A stretch of DNA of 64,000 bases from Fodinibius sp. Rm-B-1B1-1 (GTDB taxonomy: Bacteria; Bacteroidota; Rhodothermia; Balneolales; Balneolaceae). The position numbers and the translations under genes were made by a program. The notes beneath the pieces were generated by a model. The model was not told the DNA's origin. It searched no databases and was given only the letters and a program-made list of their open reading frames with translations. Location: contig NZ_JBCFYD010000002.1 in NCBI RefSeq assembly GCF_038594945.1, positions 620,001-684,000 on the forward strand. The letters run 5' to 3'. The first letter of the stretch is position 1. Each line of letters starts with the position of its first letter. Below, piece after piece: positions 31,608 to 40,969 of the stretch.

Positions 31608-32627
31608 CTATTTTTTACGCTCGATAATAAAAGTAATAAGCTCCTCAAAAGATTTCCGTTCAGGGGTTGATGGGAGCGTAGAAAGTTCGTCAAGGGCTTT
31701 ATCAGCGTAGTCATGCATAATGGATCGGGCATATTTAATGCCTCCTTTCTCGTGAACAAAATGCACAATCTTATCGATATCTTTGGACTTCTTTTTACGT
31801 TTTCGCATCAAATGGCGCATGCGGATAGTTTCTAAAAACGATGCATTTTCCAATGCCTTAATGAACGGAAGGGTAACCTTACGTTCCTGGATATCGTTGC
31901 GTTTAGGTTTGCCGATATCATCCACACCATAATCAAAAAGGTCATCACGGATCTGAAAAGCAATACCTGTATTCATTCCAATGTCATGCATTTTTTGGTG
32001 CATGTTGGGGTCGTCTGAAGTGGAAATGGCACCACATTCGCAGCAAGCGGCAATGAGACTGGCTGTCTTTTCGGATATCACTTTGAAGTAATACTCCTCA
32101 TCCATATTAAAAAGCCGGGCTGCTTTAAATTGACGAAGCTCACCTTCACTCATCTTTTTAACAGCATCAGAAAGCACTTTAAGCAGCTTGAACTCTTCAT
32201 AATCTAAAGCCGTTAACAATCCTTTTGAAAGCAAAAAGTCTCCCAGTAATACGCCGGCTTTGTTTTTCCATACTTTGTTAATACTTAAAAATCCTCGCCG
32301 TACCTCTGCATCATCTACAACGTCATCGTGGATGAGCGTGGCAGTATGAAGAAGTTCAATCATCGTGGCAGCTACGTAGCTACGTTCGGTTACATCCCCA
32401 AAGAGTTTAGCGGACATAAATACCAGTGTGGGACGAATCTCCTTTCCTTTTTGACGTAGTAAATATTGAACAATTTTATCAAGTAGAAATACATCCGTGC
32501 ACAGGGCATCTTTATAAAAGACACGGAATTCGGATAAACTATTGGAAACAGGACTGGTAATTTCTTTCAGCGTCTTTTTATCCTTACGCTTAAATTTTGT
32601 TGCTTCTTTTAGTTCAGTATCAATCAT
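31608..32627 (-). CDS. ispB: Long-chain polyprenyl diphosphate synthase
   Basis: A 339-residue trans-type prenyltransferase. The first aspartate-rich motif is HDDVVDDAEVRRG near 98-110, and the second IRDDLFDYG near 226-234; the chain-length region before the first motif has small residues (MIELLHTATLIHDD), as in synthases of octaprenyl or longer products for quinone side chains. The first gene of a minus-strand operon with lpxH (12 bases on) and PBP1A. Product length is inference. Confidence 0.88.
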   Translation of the reverse strand: MIDTELKEATKFKRKDKKTLKEITSPVSNSLSEFRVFYKDALCTDVFLLDKIVQYLLRQKGKEIRPTLVFMSAKLFGDVTERSYVAATMIELLHTATLIHDDVVDDAEVRRGFLSINKVWKNKAGVLLGDFLLSKGLLTALDYEEFKLLKVLSDAVKKMSEGELRQFKAARLFNMDEEYYFKVISEKTASLIAACCECGAISTSDDPNMHQKMHDIGMNTGIAFQIRDDLFDYGVDDIGKPKRNDIQERKVTLPFIKALENASFLETIRMRHLMRKRKKKSKDIDKIVHFVHEKGGIKYARSIMHDYADKALDELSTLPSTPERKSFEELITFIIERKK

Positions 32628-32933
32628 TGCCGTTTAAGAAGACTTGATAAGTTGGAGAACGCGCCAGTTTAAGTTTAAAATAAAGGAGGCTCAATATAGG
32701 CTTCTCGAATGAGCTTCTCCACTATCTGAAAGTCCGCTGATATTAAATCGATTTTTTCCTTGTGTCAAAAAAAAGTCGTGGGTTTATAAAAGTGGCTTCA
32801 GATTTTAAAGCTTAAAATATGAAATAATAATTTGAATTTTAGCAATTAATCAGGTTTTATATTCCCTCAAATTTTTTAGCTTATTCAGCTACTTTGATTG
32901 GTACCGAATTATCGAATTAAATTGTCATTACGC

Positions 32934-34223
32934 ATGATTAAAACAGATGTGACCCAGGCCAGGAAGTTTCTGGCAGGAGATGAGTTTACTGCTGCTTTTG
33001 AAAAAGCGAGCACAGCTTTTGAAAAAATTAAAAATCGAAGTGGAAAAGGTGCGGAATGGCTGGGGTGGCGCGACATGTTGGCTGATCCCAATGACGCCAT
33101 TCTTGAAGAGATTGACAGTTTGGCTAATAAAATACGTGGAAAGGCTGACGTATTTATTGTATGTGGCATTGGAGGTTCGCATTTAGGGGCTCGTGCAGTG
33201 GTAGAAGCATTAGGATCATTTTTTGGATGCGAAGGTCCTGAAATTATATATGCTGGACACCAGATGAGTGGAAAGTACCTAAAAGAACTGGTTAGTTATT
33301 TAGAACAGTCAAAAGCCGATGGTGAGCCTAAAAGCGTATATTTAAATGTGATATCAAAATCGGGCACAACTTTAGAAACAGCTCTTGCTTTCCGTGTGTT
33401 GCGTAAGTGGATGAATAATCGATTTCCTGATGATATTTCTGATCGGATTATCTGTACGACCAGCAAAGAGGGCGGGGCATTAAATGAGCTTATTGTTGAA
33501 CACGGTTACAAAAAGTTTATTATTCCCGATGATGTGGGCGGACGTTTTTCAGTTCTTACTCCAGTGGGATTACTTCCCATTGCGGTATCGGGGGTTGATG
33601 TGAAGACGCTTTTCTATGAAGCAGTGTCAACCTATGAAAAATTGGAAGACGACCCTCAGGAAGTTCTTGAATATGCAGCTACGAAATATGCGCTGTATCA
33701 GAGGGGAAAAAGTTTGGATGTGTTGACAACGTTTGATCCCCAGCTTAAAGCACTAACGGGATGGCTACAGCAACTGCTGGGAGAGAGTGAGGGGAAAGAA
33801 GAAAAAGGAATGTTTCCAGCAACAGCCTCATTTTCAACCGACCTGCACAGCATTGGACAGTTTATACAGCAGGGCACTCGTAACATGATGGAAACATTTA
33901 TTACTGTTAGGTCTGCCAGGAAAAGTATTACTATAGAAGAACTACCTGGCAATCATGATGGGTTGAATTATTTGTCGGGACAATCATTTCACGAAATCAA
34001 TACCCAAGCTTTTTATGGCACGCTTAAAGCACATATAAATGGGGATGTGCCTTGTGTAGTGGTATCTATAGATAAGTTGAATGCACAACATATTGGGGCT
34101 TTTATCTACTTTTTTGAGCTGATGACAGCTATTTACTGCTATTGTCTCGAAGTAAATCCCTTTAATCAGCCAGGCGTTGAGGACTATAAAGAAGAAATGT
34201 ATCAATTATTGGGAAAAAGATAG
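32934..34223 (+). CDS. pgi: Glucose-6-phosphate isomerase
   Basis: About 429 residues, the short Bacillus-type isomerase that interconverts glucose-6-phosphate and fructose-6-phosphate. Seen: ICGIGGSHLGARA-type phosphate loop (VCGIGGSHLGARAVVEAL), ISKSGTTLETALA, DVGGRFSVLTPVG, the catalytic-region GTRNMMETFI and C-terminal NPFNQPGVEDYK. I choose the ATG at 32934 (MIKTDVTQARK); an upstream TTG at 32898 would add twelve residues with no family support. It is the first gene of a long plus-strand run and ends four bases before the kinase gene. Confidence 0.95.
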   Translation: MIKTDVTQARKFLAGDEFTAAFEKASTAFEKIKNRSGKGAEWLGWRDMLADPNDAILEEIDSLANKIRGKADVFIVCGIGGSHLGARAVVEALGSFFGCEGPEIIYAGHQMSGKYLKELVSYLEQSKADGEPKSVYLNVISKSGTTLETALAFRVLRKWMNNRFPDDISDRIICTTSKEGGALNELIVEHGYKKFIIPDDVGGRFSVLTPVGLLPIAVSGVDVKTLFYEAVSTYEKLEDDPQEVLEYAATKYALYQRGKSLDVLTTFDPQLKALTGWLQQLLGESEGKEEKGMFPATASFSTDLHSIGQFIQQGTRNMMETFITVRSARKSITIEELPGNHDGLNYLSGQSFHEINTQAFYGTLKAHINGDVPCVVVSIDKLNAQHIGAFIYFFELMTAIYCYCLEVNPFNQPGVEDYKEEMYQLLGKR

Positions 34224-34227
34224 GGAA

Positions 34228-34893
34228 ATGTCAGACGATATTAACGAGCAAATAGAGGAAACCGAAAAAGATAATCTTAAATTTATTTCTATTGCCGGAA
34301 ATATAGGGGCGGGCAAGTCGTCGCTTACTGGTTTACTGGCCAAACATTTTGGATGGCAACCATTTTACGAATCGGTTGATGATAATCCGTATCTCTCTGA
34401 TTTTTATGATGATATGCGGCGCTGGAGTTTTAATCTGCAGATTTATTTTCTGTCCAGTCGCTTTCGTCATCAAAAGAAGATGCTTGAACAGGAGGGCCGG
34501 TTTGTGCAAGATCGAACTATTTATGAGGATGTCGAGATCTTTGCGAAAAATTTGCATGAGATGGGATTAATGAGTGATCGAGACTTTGAAAATTATAAAG
34601 CCTTGTTTACAGAGATGACCAGCTACCTGCAAGAGCCCAGTTTGTTGATTTATATTCGTGCGCAGGTTCCAACGCTTGTAAATCAAATTCAGCAGCGCGG
34701 CCGTGACTACGAAAACACGATTCGCATTGAATATCTCGAGCGACTTAATCGATTATATGAAGATTGGATTGACCGTTATCCGCATGAGAAGCTGATTATC
34801 GATACTGATGACCTGGATTTTGTAAATAATAATGAAGATTTAGGGCGAATAATTGAACTTGTTGAGCAGCGGTTATTTGGGTTGTTTAATTGA
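34228..34893 (+). CDS. Deoxynucleoside kinase (dGK/dCK family)
   Basis: About 221 residues. The P-loop GNIGAGKS is at 24-31 from the chosen ATG, followed by DNPYLSDFYDDM, the DRT/ERS-type motif QDRTIYEDVEIFA near 105, and the lid RGRDYENTIRIEYLERLN. These are the signatures of deoxynucleoside kinases that salvage deoxyguanosine, deoxyadenosine or deoxycytidine; the base preferred cannot be read. The start at 34228 follows GGGAAA and lies four bases after the pgi stop; an ATG at 34177 inside pgi is less likely. Confidence 0.9.
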   Translation: MSDDINEQIEETEKDNLKFISIAGNIGAGKSSLTGLLAKHFGWQPFYESVDDNPYLSDFYDDMRRWSFNLQIYFLSSRFRHQKKMLEQEGRFVQDRTIYEDVEIFAKNLHEMGLMSDRDFENYKALFTEMTSYLQEPSLLIYIRAQVPTLVNQIQQRGRDYENTIRIEYLERLNRLYEDWIDRYPHEKLIIDTDDLDFVNNNEDLGRIIELVEQRLFGLFN

Positions 34894-34939
34894 TTGCAGA
34901 TAAAACCAAATATTCATATTTTTGGGAACTGTAATAGTT

Positions 34940-35452
34940 ATGTCAAAACTTGAATTTAACATAGTAGAAATACCCGAAGGCGAAAGCCGACGCACAGTAG
35001 AGCTTGTGGAAGATGATCTTGATTTGTCTCCCCATACGTTTATGGGCGGAGCTATAGATCTTAAATTTTACCGCACGCTTCATTTTATCCGGGTAAGTTT
35101 TCATGTGGATTCGGATGTAGAAATGGTATGCGATCGTTCGCTTGAACCCTACATCCAACCCATCGAATCGGACTATGAAGTAGTATTCAAGGTTGATGTA
35201 CAGGAAGAAACAGAAGATGAAAACGGCGCGGTGCGGCGATTTAATTTTTCGAGCAACACATTAAGTGTTGAGAATGAAGTCCGCGACACGATATTTTTAA
35301 ATATTCCGATTAAAAAAATTCATCCAAAGTTTCTGGACGAGGAGGGGAGACCCGAAAACTTTGAAACAAAATCGTTTGGAGACACTAAAGAAGATACAGA
35401 TGCTGAGGCCATTGATCCTCGGTGGGAAAAACTAAAAGAACTTAAGAATTAA
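34940..35452 (+). CDS. yceD: YceD/DUF177-family protein
   Basis: About 170 residues of the DUF177 family: the FRTLHFIRVSFHVDSDVEMVCDR-type core with one Cys (in EMVCDRSLEP) and an acidic central part, then the conserved FLNIPIKKIHP. Family knowledge: bacterial and plastid members are needed for 23S rRNA accumulation and are nearly always encoded just before rpmF, as here. The ATG at 34940 is preferred to a TTG at 34922. Confidence 0.88.
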   Translation: MSKLEFNIVEIPEGESRRTVELVEDDLDLSPHTFMGGAIDLKFYRTLHFIRVSFHVDSDVEMVCDRSLEPYIQPIESDYEVVFKVDVQEETEDENGAVRRFNFSSNTLSVENEVRDTIFLNIPIKKIHPKFLDEEGRPENFETKSFGDTKEDTDAEAIDPRWEKLKELKN

Positions 35453-35473
35453 CTGAAATATCATTATTAACTA

Positions 35474-35653
35474 ATGGCACATCCAAAACGACAACATTCA
35501 AAATCCCGACAGGGTAAACGTCGCTCACATCACAAAATCGGTGAGCCAACGCTCGCTGAATGCGATAACTGCGGGGCATTTCACCGATATCATCATATTT
35601 GTCAGGAATGCGGTTACTATCGCGGTCGACAAATCATCGACGTGAACAAATAA
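35474..35653 (+). CDS. rpmF: Ribosomal protein L32
   Basis: A 59-residue protein, starting MAHPKRQHSKSRQGKRRSHH and carrying two CxxC-type pairs (CDNC near 30 and CQEC near 43), the zinc ribbon of the C-plus form of L32. The chain is basic throughout its first 25 residues. It sits 21 bases after yceD and 21 bases before plsX, the classical yceD-rpmF-plsX-fab order. It is below the length at which most ORF callers report. Confidence 0.96.
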   Translation: MAHPKRQHSKSRQGKRRSHHKIGEPTLAECDNCGAFHRYHHICQECGYYRGRQIIDVNK

Positions 35654-35674
35654 TTTTATCCTAACCTTTTATTC

Positions 35675-36658
35675 ATGATCATTGCTGTAGATGCCGCAGG
35701 GGGGGATCATTATCCCACAAGCCCGGTTGAAGGATCAATTCAGGCCATTAATGAGAATTCCAGCCTTACGGTTGTTCTTGTTGGACCTGAAGATATGATC
35801 AACGCCGAGCTTGACGGCCATGAATACAACGAAGAACGGCTACTTGTTCAGCATGCTCCCGAAATAGTTGGAATGAATGAATCGCCTGCTCAGGCTGTAA
35901 AAACGAAGCAAAATTCCTCTATTGTTTCTGGGATTGGTATGCATAAGGCTGGTAAATGTGATGCCTTTGTAAGTGCTGGTAATACAGGGGCTTTATTGGC
36001 TGCTTCTACCTTCCTGTTGGGAAAGTTGGAAGGTGTTAGTCGTCCAACAATCGCGGCAATGTACCCCACAGTCAACGGTGTTCGTCTGGTGATGGATGCC
36101 GGAGCTAATCTCGAAGTGCGTCCCTCTATGTATGTCGAATTTGCAGAGATGGGACGGGTCTTTGTTAAGGAGATTATGGGTGTAGATGATCCCAAAGTGG
36201 GTCTGCTCAATGTGGGTGAGGAGGAAGAAAAAGGCACTGATAACTTAAAACAGGCATTTAAGGAGCTGTCTGCCCTTCCAAATTTTGTGGGCAATGTCGA
36301 AGGGAGTGATATTTTTAAAGCTAAAGCCGACGTTTTTCTTTGCGACGGTTTAGTTGGAAATATTGTACTTAAATTTGGTGAATCAATCCCGGGAGCTCTT
36401 GAAATGTTTGTAAAGAAAGGAATAAAGGATTTAGGGCTTGGAGCTGACAAAGCAAAATTGGTTAGTAAGGTTTTAAAAACATCACTTGCAGAATTTGACC
36501 CCGATCAGGTAGGTGGTGTGCCTTTCTTAGGTGTCGATGGATTAACAATGGTAGGACACGGAAGTAGTTCTCCATTAGCGATTAAAAATATGATATTGAG
36601 TGCTGCAAAATGTGTAGAGCACAATATCAACGAAAAAATTATAGCATCTCTTAAATAA
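35675..36658 (+). CDS. plsX: Phosphate acyltransferase PlsX
   Basis: A 327-residue enzyme that converts acyl-ACP to acyl-phosphate, the first committed donor for phosphatidic acid synthesis. Seen: the N-terminal AVDAAGGDHYPTSPVEG, the SAGNTGALLA motif near 91, DAGANLEVRP near 150, GLLNVGEEEEKG near 176, and the C-terminal GVDGLTMVGHGSS. It lies between rpmF and fabH in a conserved phospholipid/fatty-acid operon. Confidence 0.97.
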   Translation: MIIAVDAAGGDHYPTSPVEGSIQAINENSSLTVVLVGPEDMINAELDGHEYNEERLLVQHAPEIVGMNESPAQAVKTKQNSSIVSGIGMHKAGKCDAFVSAGNTGALLAASTFLLGKLEGVSRPTIAAMYPTVNGVRLVMDAGANLEVRPSMYVEFAEMGRVFVKEIMGVDDPKVGLLNVGEEEEKGTDNLKQAFKELSALPNFVGNVEGSDIFKAKADVFLCDGLVGNIVLKFGESIPGALEMFVKKGIKDLGLGADKAKLVSKVLKTSLAEFDPDQVGGVPFLGVDGLTMVGHGSSSPLAIKNMILSAAKCVEHNINEKIIASLK

Positions 36659-36672
36659 ATACTCCCCCATAC

Positions 36673-37668
36673 ATGGCGGAACGAAAACGAGCAGCGATAA
36701 CAGCAGTAGGACATTATTTGCCTGAGAATCGGTTGACAAATGCCGATCTCGAAGAAATGGTTGAAACAAATGACGAATGGATACGAACCCGAACAGGTAT
36801 TGAAGAGCGTCGCATCCTGAAAGATGATGATAAAGCCTCAGCTTTTATGGGCTCAGAGGCAGCTAAGGAGGTCTTGGAGCAACGAGGCCTCTCTGGAGAA
36901 GATATTGATGTCATTGTTTTTGCTACGGTTACTCCAGATTATCTTTTTCCGGCTACAGCTTGCTTAGTTCAGAAAGAAATAGGAGCAAGCAATGCTTATG
37001 CCTTTGATCTTTCGGCTGCTTGTTCCGGCTTTTTATTTGCACTTACAACAGGTGCTAATTTTATCGAGTCGGGACGGGCTCAGAAAGTGTTGGTCATCGG
37101 AGCAGACAAGATGAGCTCTATTATTGATTATACTGATCGATCAACATGCATTCTATTTGGTGATGGTGCTGGCGCTGTTCTGCTGGAACCTTCAGGGAAT
37201 GAAAACGGAATTATCGATTATATCCATCGGTCGGAAGGTGATACGAACTTGTCATTATATCAGCCGGCAGGAGGGAGTTTAAACCCGGCAAGTGAACAAA
37301 CTGTTGCTGATCGGTTGCATTATGCCAAGCAAGATGGTCGCACAGTATTCAAAAAAGCGACTGTTGGTATGGCGGATGTATCGGCAGAAATTTTGAAGGA
37401 TAATGATCTTACGGCCGATGATGTTGATTGGTTGGTACCGCATCAAGCGAATCTGAGAATTATTGATGCAACAGCAAATCGCATGGGATTAGATAACGAA
37501 AAGGTCATGGTTAATATTGATAAATATGGAAATACTACGGCCGCAACGATTCCACTTTGTTTGTATGATTGGAAAGACAAATTAGACGAAGGTGACAATT
37601 TGATCCTTGCTGCTTTTGGCGGCGGTTATACTTGGGGATCAATTTATGTAAAATGGGGAGGTAAGTAA
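36673..37668 (+). CDS. fabH: 3-oxoacyl-ACP synthase III (FabH)
   Basis: A 331-residue initiating condensing enzyme. Catalytic Cys is in AACSGF (about 116), His in VPHQAN (about 257) and Asn in KYGNTTAA (about 288). The N-terminal RTGIEERR arginine region that binds the CoA primer is present. The gap to fabD is three bases. Primer preference (acetyl or branched-chain) is not readable. Confidence 0.97.
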   Translation: MAERKRAAITAVGHYLPENRLTNADLEEMVETNDEWIRTRTGIEERRILKDDDKASAFMGSEAAKEVLEQRGLSGEDIDVIVFATVTPDYLFPATACLVQKEIGASNAYAFDLSAACSGFLFALTTGANFIESGRAQKVLVIGADKMSSIIDYTDRSTCILFGDGAGAVLLEPSGNENGIIDYIHRSEGDTNLSLYQPAGGSLNPASEQTVADRLHYAKQDGRTVFKKATVGMADVSAEILKDNDLTADDVDWLVPHQANLRIIDATANRMGLDNEKVMVNIDKYGNTTAATIPLCLYDWKDKLDEGDNLILAAFGGGYTWGSIYVKWGGK

Positions 37669-37671
37669 TTT

Positions 37672-38559
37672 ATGAGTACAGCATATTTATTTCCGGGACA
37701 AGGTTCACAATCAGTTGGAATGGGGCAAACTCATTATGAGGATAATGATACATTTGCTTCGTTAGTAGATCAGGCTAATGATATTCTGGGTTTTGATCTC
37801 AAGAAAATTATGTTCGAGGGGCCTGAAGAAAAACTGAAGCAAACAGAATTTACACAGCCGGCTATTTTTCTGCATTCTGTTGCTCTTTATAATACGCTGG
37901 ATGCGACTCCAGATATGGTAGCCGGGCACAGCCTTGGAGAGTTTTCAGCATTGGTAGCATGTGAAGCTGTTGCTTTTAAGGATGCGCTTAAGATTGTACG
38001 ACGACGCGGAGAGTTAATGCAACAGGCCGGTGAAAATAATCCGGGTACGATGGCGGCCGTTATTGGGATGGATGATGAAGTGGTTGAACGTATTTGCAAG
38101 AAGGCTTCTGAAACAGTTGGCAAAGAAGTGATTACAGCCAATTATAACTGCCCAGGTCAGGTTGTTATTTCCGGGGATGAAGAAGCGATTGACAAAGCAG
38201 TTGAGTTATTGAAAGAAGAAGGTTGCCGTTTGGCTAAAAAGCTACCCGTCAGTGGCGCTTTTCACTCTTCGTTAATGCAGCCGGCATATGATGGACTTAG
38301 GGAAAGTTTGGAAGCCCTTGATGTTAATACGCCAAGTTGCCCAATTTATAGTAACTTTACGGCAGAGCCTACAACTGATCCCCACGAAATTCGTTCCAAT
38401 GTGTTAAAGCAGTTGCTGAATCCTGTACGATGGACCCAGACGCTTCAAAATATGCATAACAATGGGGCTGATAGTTTTATTGAAGTAGGGCCTGGCAATG
38501 TTTTGCAGGGACTGGTGAAGCGAACCTTGAATGATGTTGAAATAAACGGTTATCAATAA
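37672..38559 (+). CDS. fabD: Malonyl-CoA:ACP transacylase
   Basis: A 295-residue acyltransferase that loads malonate on ACP. FPGQGSQSVGMG opens the protein, the nucleophile Ser is in GHSLGEFSAL near 86, Arg of the malonyl carboxylate contact lies in RRRGELMQ near 111, and the catalytic His in GAFHSS near 198. The C-terminus has VGPGNVLQGL. Part of the fab run, three bases after fabH and 12 before fabG. Confidence 0.97.
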   Translation: MSTAYLFPGQGSQSVGMGQTHYEDNDTFASLVDQANDILGFDLKKIMFEGPEEKLKQTEFTQPAIFLHSVALYNTLDATPDMVAGHSLGEFSALVACEAVAFKDALKIVRRRGELMQQAGENNPGTMAAVIGMDDEVVERICKKASETVGKEVITANYNCPGQVVISGDEEAIDKAVELLKEEGCRLAKKLPVSGAFHSSLMQPAYDGLRESLEALDVNTPSCPIYSNFTAEPTTDPHEIRSNVLKQLLNPVRWTQTLQNMHNNGADSFIEVGPGNVLQGLVKRTLNDVEINGYQ

Positions 38560-38571
38560 AATTATTATATC

Positions 38572-39321
38572 ATGAGTTTATCATTAGAAGGAAAAACAGC
38601 ATTGGTTACCGGCGGTAGCCGTGGAATTGGACGAGCCATTGCTTTAACACTGGCTGATTATGGGGCCGATGTGGCAATTACGTATCGAAGCTCAACCGAT
38701 GCTGCTAACAGCGTAAAAGAAGAAATTGAAGCAAAAGGTTGTAAGGGAAAGGCTATCCAAGCTGATGCTGTTAAGTTTGAACAGGCTGAGAAAGTAATTA
38801 GCGAATTAACCGAGGATTGGGAGAAATTGGATATCTTGGTTAATAATGCAGGAATTACGAAGGATAATTTGATCCTGCGGATGAGTGAAGAGCAATGGGA
38901 TCAAGTTATAGATACCAATTTGAAGAGCATCTTTAACTACAGCAAAGCGGTTGCAAAGCCCATGATGAGAAATCGAGGCGGATCAATTATCAATATAAGT
39001 TCCGTTGTGGGACTTTCAGGTAATGCCGGTCAAAGCAATTATGCAGCCTCAAAAGCGGGTATTATTGGATTTACTAAATCATATGCCAAAGAGTTAGCAT
39101 CTCGGAACATTAGAGCGAATGTAGTAGCTCCCGGATATATTACGACTGAAATGACTGATGAGCTGGATGAGGATGTTTTAGAAGCTATTAAAGAAGATAC
39201 CCCGTTGTCTCGGGCCGGTGATGCTGAAGAAGTGGCGCAGACCGTTGCATTTTTAGCTTCAGACCTGAGTTCTTACATTACCGGAGAAACAATCCGCGTT
39301 GATGGCGGAATGGCGATGTAA
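38572..39321 (+). CDS. fabG: 3-oxoacyl-ACP reductase
   Basis: A 249-residue short-chain dehydrogenase that reduces 3-oxoacyl-ACP with NADPH. Coenzyme motif TGGSRGIG at about 14-21, NNAGIT near 90, catalytic Ser in NISSVVG near 140, and YAASK near 156. C-terminal GETIRVDGGMAM is typical for FabG. It is followed by a 134-base gap, unlike the tight spacing before it. Confidence 0.96.
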   Translation: MSLSLEGKTALVTGGSRGIGRAIALTLADYGADVAITYRSSTDAANSVKEEIEAKGCKGKAIQADAVKFEQAEKVISELTEDWEKLDILVNNAGITKDNLILRMSEEQWDQVIDTNLKSIFNYSKAVAKPMMRNRGGSIINISSVVGLSGNAGQSNYAASKAGIIGFTKSYAKELASRNIRANVVAPGYITTEMTDELDEDVLEAIKEDTPLSRAGDAEEVAQTVAFLASDLSSYITGETIRVDGGMAM

Positions 39322-39387
39322 GTAATTCTCGGGCGAATTCATTTCGTCCCAAACGAAAGTGTATTTTACAAATTTATATTGTATTTT

Positions 39388-39418
39388 CAGCCCATGCTTA
39401 GCGAAAGTGGGCAGTTTT
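39388..39418 (+). terminator. Hairpin between fabG and acpP, possible attenuator
   Basis: GCCCA-TG-CTT pairs with AAG-TGGGC around AGCGA and runs into AGTTTTC. It ends about 40 bases before the acpP start. It could end part of the transcription from the fab genes and leave acpP with its own promoter; the stem is bulged and the T-tract short. Confidence 0.4.
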
Positions 39419-39455
39419 CATTAAAATTAACCCAAACATAAGTTAAACTACTGTT

Positions 39456-39695
39456 ATGTCTCAAGACGTAGAATCAAAAGTAAAATCAATCATCGTTGAT
39501 AAATTAGGTGTTGATGAATCAGAAGTTACTCATGAAGCAAACTTCACTAACGATTTAGGTGCTGATTCATTGGATACTGTTGAACTCATTATGGAGTTTG
39601 AAAAAGAATTTGATATCAGCATTCCCGATGAAGATGCTGAAAATATCGCAACAGTAGGTAACGCTGTTGATTATCTTCAAGAGAAAGTAAGCTAA
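39456..39695 (+). CDS. acpP: Acyl carrier protein
   Basis: A 79-residue acidic four-helix protein. The phosphopantetheine Ser lies in [15 protein letters not shown] near residue 36. The sequence is Glu/Asp-rich throughout, as the family requires for docking with the basic patches of Fab enzymes. It sits between fabG and fabF, the usual place. Confidence 0.97.
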   Translation: MSQDVESKVKSIIVDKLGVDESEVTHEANFTNDLGADSLDTVELIMEFEKEFDISIPDEDAENIATVGNAVDYLQEKVS

Positions 39696-39721
39696 CATTC
39701 TCAAGCGCTAATTATTTTAGC

Positions 39722-40966
39722 ATGTCAAATCGCAGAGTTGTTATTACTGGAATCGGTGCCCTTACCCCTGTAGGTAAGACGGCACCCGATTTCTGGAACG
39801 GATTAGTATCTGGGAAAAGTGGAGCTCAACCTATTGAGCATTTTGATACCTCTGACTTCCCAACTAAGTTTGCCGCACAAATCGAAGGTTACGACGAACA
39901 AGATTATTTCGATCGTAAAGAAGCACGCCGGCTGGATAAGGTTTGTCAGTACGCATTAATTGCTACTGATGAAGCAATTCAGGATACGGGGCTTGATCTC
40001 GATGAGGTCAATAAAGATGATGTGGCTGTTATCGTTGGAACAGGAATTGGAGGCATGAATACGTTTTATGAGCAGTCGATCTCATTTCATGAGCATGGAC
40101 CTCGTGGCGTATCTCCATTTTTTATTCCCAAGCTAATACCCGATATGGTAGCGGGACAAATATCCATTAAATATGGGTTTAAAGGTCCTAATTTTTGTGC
40201 TGTTTCAGCATGTGCTACCGGTTCTCACAACATTGCTCTGGCTTATGACTCAATTAAGAATGGTCAGTGCGACATGGCCGTATCAGGAGGTTCTGAAGCA
40301 CCGGTATCTCGTATTGGTGTAGCAGGATTTAATTCTATGAAAGCTATGTCCACCCGTAATGACGATCCTAAAACGGCATCACGTCCGTTTGATAAAAACA
40401 GGGATGGTTTTGTCCTTGGAGAAGGATCAGGCATTCTCTTTTTAGAGGAATATGAACATGCTAAAGAACGTGGTGCGCAAATTTATGGAGAAATTGTTGG
40501 TTATGGTTTTTCTGCCGATGCGCATCATATCACTGCTCCCGATCCTGAAGGAGAAGGGGTTATTCTTGCTCTTAACAGAGCACTTGATTCAGCCGGTATT
40601 TCGACTGAAGAGGTAGATCACATTAATATGCATGGTACTTCTACGCCTCTTGGCGATATCGCTGAAACAAATTCTATTAAAAAAGTATTTGGCGACCATG
40701 CGTATGAGATTAATCACAATTCTACCAAGTCGATGACAGGTCACGCTCTTGGTGCAGCAGGTGCTATTGAAGCATTAGCTACGCTATTGTCAACGTATCA
40801 TGGAATGGTGCCGCCTACCATCAACTTCGAAACCCCCGATCCGGAATGTGATCTCAACTACACCTTTAACGAAGCGGAAGTTCGAGATGTGAAATATGCA
40901 CTAAATAATGCTTTTGGATTTGGTGGGCATAATACGACGCTCGTTTTTAAAAAATTTGAAGAGTAA
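39722..40966 (+). CDS. fabF: 3-oxoacyl-ACP synthase II (FabF)
   Basis: A 414-residue elongating condensing enzyme. The nucleophile Cys is in SACATGSHNIA near 164, and the two catalytic histidines are in NMHGTSTPLGD (about 303) and MTGHALGAAG (about 340). The gating loop NAFGFGGHN is near the C-terminus. It is 26 bases after acpP and three before rnc. Confidence 0.97.
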   Translation: MSNRRVVITGIGALTPVGKTAPDFWNGLVSGKSGAQPIEHFDTSDFPTKFAAQIEGYDEQDYFDRKEARRLDKVCQYALIATDEAIQDTGLDLDEVNKDDVAVIVGTGIGGMNTFYEQSISFHEHGPRGVSPFFIPKLIPDMVAGQISIKYGFKGPNFCAVSACATGSHNIALAYDSIKNGQCDMAVSGGSEAPVSRIGVAGFNSMKAMSTRNDDPKTASRPFDKNRDGFVLGEGSGILFLEEYEHAKERGAQIYGEIVGYGFSADAHHITAPDPEGEGVILALNRALDSAGISTEEVDHINMHGTSTPLGDIAETNSIKKVFGDHAYEINHNSTKSMTGHALGAAGAIEALATLLSTYHGMVPPTINFETPDPECDLNYTFNEAEVRDVKYALNNAFGFGGHNTTLVFKKFEE

Positions 40967-40969
40967 GGG

